The translations under genes were made by a program, and so were the position numbers. From assembly GCF_030867095.1 (NCBI RefSeq), contig NC_081826.1, forward strand, positions 248,352,251 through 248,416,250: DNA of 64,000 bases, read 5' to 3'. A model generated the notes under the pieces. The model saw nothing but the letters and a program-made list of their open reading frames with translations, was not told the origin of the DNA and made no database searches. Positions within the stretch are counted from its first letter, which is position 1; every line of letters starts with the position of its first letter. Below, piece after piece: positions 59,794 through 64,000 of the stretch. The DNA comes from Alligator mississippiensis (taxonomy: Eukaryota; Chordata; Crocodylia; Alligatoridae).

Positions 59794-60043
59794 AATACCA
59801 CCACATTAACCTCCAGTTGCTTTAACGCCCCTTATTCTTAGGACACTGAACATGACAATTTCACTTAGAATGTGGACAGGAAGAATGAGGTAAAGTCAAA
59901 GAAGTAAAGAAATATAAAAAGCAGCTATTTATGTCACTATTGACATACATCACAATTTGGCAGTATTTAGGTCACTCCCAGGACTGTTTTTTTCTTCCAC
60001 AAAGACTGTTGCTGAATTTATTTCCTCTTTAATTGCCCTGATG

Positions 60044-60410
60044 CATGAATGCCACATGCCCCTAGAGGCTGGGGGGGCATGGTGAGCTCCTGCAGGCAGC
60101 AGCAGTGCTGTCGGTGGCAGGAGCATGGCGGTGGCAAGCAGAGCTCCTCCAGGTGGCCGCGGCACTGTCGGCAGCGTGTGGGAGGGGTGCTGAGCGCTGG
60201 CCACCAGTCGGCAACCACCCACAGATGCCACCAGCAGTACTGGCAGCGGCCAGTGGTGATTGCAGACCACACACAGATGCCACCGGGGTGGGGGAGAGAT
60301 GGCGAGCAGTGACTGCCTGCAGGCGCCACTGGCAGTGCTGACAGGGCCTTTTTGCAGGGGGTGCACCGCCATGATCAGGGGGTGCACGTGCACCCCCTAC
60401 GTGTTGCCAA
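60044..60410 (-). mobile_element. GC-rich interspersed repeat, full copy with 10-bp target duplication
   Basis: Flanked by identical TGCCCTGATG at 60,034-60,043 and 60,411-60,420. Read on the minus strand, it starts 'ttggcaacacgtagggggtg', has two 'gtgcaccccct' motifs near its start, a CA/CTG-rich core with 'cactgccagtggcgcc' and 'ggtggcatctg', and ends with 'gcatgtggcattcatg'. A perfect 10-bp duplication suggests endonuclease-primed insertion by a LINE machinery or a transposon with long duplications. No A-tail or pol III box is obvious, so the class is open. It is the best reference copy of the family in this window. Confidence 0.8.
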
Positions 60411-60782
60411 TGCCCTGATGTTTAGCTTATACCTGTTGTCTAATAGTTTTTAGGAACAAATTTCAAGTCCCTGACCTCCTGCTCTGTCAGTTCAATGCTA
60501 GAATTTTTACAGTTGTGAATTGCATCAGTGATCCAGGGATATATATGTTCATGTGCAGTTTTGTTAATTCAGAAGGGGTGGACACGTAGTGAGGCCTGGC
60601 TGAAAATTTGCAGCCAGATTCTGATACTATTACATCAGGCTACCGTACTATTCTATTTCATTCTGTTCTATGTGGTTTCTTATATAGCTAATCATATGAT
60701 CTGAGAGCTTTCCTGTATTGCATTGAACAGCCTGTCACATCTGATTTATTTTTTCTCTTATCTTGTTCCCAAAGGCAACACT

Positions 60783-61531
60783 GGGCCAGTCTACATGTGC
60801 AAGTAATGCTATAAAGGCTTACTGCGCAGTAAAATAATGCACAGTAAACCTTTTCTGGGAGTGTGATAGCCCAGGGATTTACTTGGAGGACCTCAAGAGG
60901 AGTCCTGATATGTATGGGGCCAGATGACAGCTGCTGCTGCAGATCTCGCCTGCCTTGTACACATGGGGACAAGCCCTATGCCCAGCGGGGCTTCACTGTG
61001 CAGCCGGGGGCTGGCTGGGAGCTGTCTCCACCTCTGGGGTAGCTCCCAGCCAGCTCTGGGCTGCACAAGGACTTCCCTGTGCAGCCCAGGGCTGGCCAAG
61101 AACTGTCCCACTTCTACATGGAGATTTCCCAGAATGGGAACAGTTCCCAGCCAGCCCTGGGCTGCAGGGGAAAGCAGGGAAGCACCCAAGTCCCAGTGCT
61201 GCTCACTTCCCAGGTCCTGTGGGGAGCCAGGAGCTGAACAGCTCAGTGCTGCTCAGCTCTCAGCTCTTGGGGGGAGTAAGGAGCTGAGTAGTGCCAGAAC
61301 TGAGGGAGTTCCCCATCCCCTGTGGCCCCCTAGTATTGGGGCTGGCCAGGAGCAAATTTGCTCCTGGCCAGCATCTACACATGCATCTATTACCCTGTAT
61401 TTATGGGTAGTGACTAACTGCACAGTAGACTAATTTACTGCACAGGAAATGTGTGCACATGTAAATAGTGACAGCTTACCACACAGTAGATTAGTCTACT
61501 GGACAGTAAAGCATCTTGTGTAGACATACCC
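60783..61531 (+). mobile_element. GGGC-end element with GC-rich core
   Basis: Left end GGGCCAGTCTACATGTGC, right end inverted GGGTATGTCTACACAAGATG, flanked by act (60,780-60,782) and act (61,532-61,534), a 3-bp target duplication. The outer parts carry 'actgc(g/a)cagta' foldback motifs. The middle, about 60,900-61,370, is GC-rich with inverted repeats and no gene, a layout shared with 37,775-38,771. Confidence 0.8.
61000..61175. repeat. Chain of alternating inverted repeats
   Basis: Four units of about 30 bp alternate in orientation: 'gtgcagcc(g/c)gg(g/c)ggctgg' forms near 61,000 and 61,079, and 'cccagccagc(t/c)ctgggctgca' forms near 61,043 and 61,149. Each neighbouring pair can form a hairpin. 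Confidence 0.7.
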
Positions 61532-61989
61532 ACTGTGTGGCAGTGGAGTGTTTAGCTTTGGTAGGGTCACGTTTTTAAATCTGCACACTGCTTTGAATAT
61601 ACATTAAGAGTAGGGATATCTAAATGTTGAGCAGTCAGGGAACACACTACATAGATTGTACAACCTGCTCTTCATGATGTGGACATCAGCTCCCTCTCCC
61701 CCCCACACACACCCTCTCTTCCCATTGCCATGCAAGCAGAAGGCTTACAGGGCTCCCTCATGCTGTGCTACCCTGCTCCAGAGCCTGGGGCTACTGCAGA
61801 ATCAGAAGCAATGGGACGAAGCAGAAGCCCATGGGCTACATTTTAATCCCTTGTGGGTTGGATGTGGCCCATGGGCTGTCAACTGGGCAGGCCCATGTTA
61901 GAGAATGGAAAGCTGAAGAAGTGTGCCTTGTACTTGGAATGGCTGATGCTGAGGTTCATGAAAGTCCCAGCCTTTACTTCTGTCTCAGA

Positions 61990-62350
61990 GTGGTCTCCAA
62001 GCAAGCTCCATTTTTTTCAGATTTATGATAGGAAGTTCCACTGTGTCTGGTGGAGCAAAACTGTTGGTGCTGGTCCTTAAGCTCAATATGGAGCTTCAGA
62101 CAATATTTTAGATATTCTGAGTCCAGGTTACTAAATGCCTTGATGATAAGGGCGAAAACCATGAACCAGATGTAATATTACATAGGAAACCAGTGTAAAA
62201 AGTGGAGGTCTGAGGTGCCTGTGGTAGCCTGTATTGCTAAGAAGACATGCTGTAGCATTCTGCACTGGTTGGAGTTTCCTAAAGGCTGGTGGCTTCATGC
62301 CCAAGTATATTTCATTGCTGTAATCCAGACAGGAGGTGAAAAATTCATGT
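61990..62350 (-). mobile_element. L2-like LINE, 3' fragment, opposite strand
   Basis: On the minus strand the DNA reads as an L2 C-terminus: 'ctggattacagcaatg' (the DYCNA-type motif), 'aaactccaaccagtgcagaa' (KLQxVQNA), 'cactggtttcctatg' (HWLP-type), then LIIKAFSNLDSEYL. It belongs to the same general family as 58,870-59,747 but is older and more broken. Confidence 0.7.
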
Positions 62351-64000
62351 TTTTCTGAAGCCAGGTCATTACCTACCAGGATAGGAAGATCCAGCCAGAC
62401 ATAATGGAAAAATGTTACTCAGATATTGCCATGAAAGGTCCAGTATAAGTGAGCATCCAACAGCACTCAAACTACAGACTAACTAGAACAGTTAAAGGCG
62501 TAACTTAGAAGTTTTGTGCTCTGGATGGTGCCCAGGGTAGTGCTGGTAGTTAAGCCAGTGGTGACAGCAGCTGCCATTCTGGCACACCATCTAAATAAGT
62601 TCCTGGGGCTTGTGCCCCACTTGCTCTAGTTATATTACTGCCAATGGCAGAATTTTTGCCTGTGGGAAATGGAGATATTTCAAAATTTGGTTTTGTTTGG
62701 ACTCCCACTATTTTAAAAAAATCTCCTGGTCTTCTAGCTCTGCTGCAGGAAACCTGGAAGCCCTGAGAGCTCCAGCTCAAGTCAGGAGTCTGATAGATAC
62801 CAACCTGTGGAACTATGAGCCGAGTTTCATTTTGAGGTGGGGATCCCTGGATCTGAGGCTCCTCCCTGTCTGCAGCCTGAAAATTCAGGAAGCTCTAGAA
62901 TGGTGAGGTTGCCCCAGAGCTATGGATCCTCAGCTTCCCAGCATCCCACAAGAAAATCAGGAAGAGCCAGTAATTCAAAGAAGTTTGCTTAAACCAGCAG
63001 TTAACTAGTTTGCAATTTTCAACTAAATTCTTTCACTGGAAAATTTCCAACCAGCTCGATCTGCAAAATGTTTATCTGGTCTTGTCCAAGCATTTGGCTA
63101 TCTTGATGGTAGAGGTAAAATCAGATGTAGAACATGGGCTGAACCTACAGCCCACAGGCCAGATCTGGCCCACAGAACCTTTGGATTAGGCACATAGATA
63201 TGAGGTTTCAATTGCATTCAGTGGTGAAGGACATCTTCTGTGGGTGCTTTCCCTATCCTGCCACAGAGATGCATGTGTGATGCGGGAACCCTCCCCATGC
63301 TGCTGTATGAAGTAGTGCCAGTTGCAGGAAGTTTTCCCATGCCAATTGGGAAGATGAACAGTGGCAACAGCAGCATCCAAATGCTTGCCCAGACACCTGC
63401 CTCCAACCCCGAGTGAGTCATTCTGGCTTACAGCTGAATAAGGTTGCCTACCCATGATGTAGGGAAAACTAGGTAGAGAGAGCTGTGTGTCAAAAGAAGT
63501 CTGTGTTATGCTGGGTCATGGGTGGCAAGGTCTGGGGGGGTGGGTCACCCAGGGTCAGAAGAAGCAACCAAGATCTAAGGGGAGTGTGCAGATTCTGTGC
63601 AGGGAAGCCAGAAGATCTGTCTGTGGTACAGAGTCAGAGGGTGAGGCAGAGCAAGGAGTTAGAAGGTCAGCTAGGTCAGGGATCCAGGAGATCAAACCAA
63701 AGCTGAGTCAGGTCAAACTCAGGGTCCATGGGCAAGTCAGATCAGGTTGTCAGAACATCTGTCAGAGAGCCAGTAGATGCATAAGCCAAAGAAGAGTCAG
63801 TCTGAGTACAAGATCAAGTCTTGTTACCCAGACACTTCCCATTCCAGGTCAGGGGTTTTTATAGAAAAGGGTAAAGGGGCAGCTGATCCTGGTCAGCCAC
63901 TCTGGTTGCAGGGAGTGTGCGGGTGGCTAGGCCCAGATATTGGATTATGACCACCTATTCTACCCCAATGTTCAGCTGAGGAGGTAGCAGATTAGGATGC
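62351..64000. other. No gene recognised; possible unclassified repeat at the right edge
   Basis: About 63,560-63,900 is rich in spaced 'gtcag/tcaggt/aggtca' motifs and ends in 'caggggtttttatagaaaag', which has the look of an interspersed repeat, but no family or ends could be fixed. The open frames here are short and unsupported. Confidence 0.3.

Overview
The window looks like intergenic or intronic DNA from a large, repeat-rich vertebrate genome, most likely a non-avian sauropsid (crocodilian first, turtle second). The evidence is several CR1 LINE fragments whose 3' ends carry the short tail repeats typical of sauropsid CR1, a pair of L2-type LINE fragments, and a dense load of cut-and-paste DNA transposons and MITE-like elements. 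Nothing resembles a bacterial gene array. No protein-coding host gene could be named. The species call is inference.

Layout. Positions 1-2900 and about 4000-5500 are CpG-rich and look like CpG islands near a promoter, but no exon is recognisable; long open frames there occur on both strands and are what GC-rich, stop-poor DNA gives. From 5.5 kb onward the window alternates AT-rich unique DNA with transposon copies. Five families can be followed: (1) elements with GGGC-type ends and probable 3-bp target duplications (copies at 9.7, 15.5, 18.2, 23.5, 32.0, 34.8, 37.8, 43.9 and 60.8 kb), two of which share a long interior; (2) elements ending in GGCTAGGGACAG (18.5-21.2, 27.4-30.6 and 35.0-35.7 kb); (3) small hAT-like MITEs with 8-bp target duplications (5.5, 16.5, 42.9 and probably 44.7 kb); (4) a GC-rich family of about 370 bp with a 10-bp target duplication (6.2, 7.6, 13.4, 27.6 and 60.0 kb); (5) LINEs (CR1 at 3.6, 28.2-30.4, 33.6, 42.2, 51.3 and 55.1 kb; L2-like at 58.9 and 62.0 kb). 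One probable solo LTR fossil lies at about 24.1-24.9 kb.

The most informative parts are nested insertions that can be dated relative to each other: CR1 inside a GGCTAGGG element (28.2-30.4 kb), a TTAA-flanked element inside another GGCTAGGG element (19.9-21.1 kb), and a GGCTAGGG element inside a GGGC element (35.0-35.7 kb). There is also an unusual number of long inverted repeats: a perfect 42-bp pair at 49.5 kb, arms of about 108 nt at 17.9-18.1 kb, arms of about 220 nt at 12.5-13.1 kb, and copy-specific perfect hairpins at the ends of two related transposons. One minus-strand open frame at 21.48-21.92 kb, bounded by plausible splice sites, is the only candidate host coding exon, and it is weak. 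A decayed Myb/SANT-like DNA-binding domain inside the 9.7-11.8 kb element hints that this family descends from a Harbinger-type transposon.
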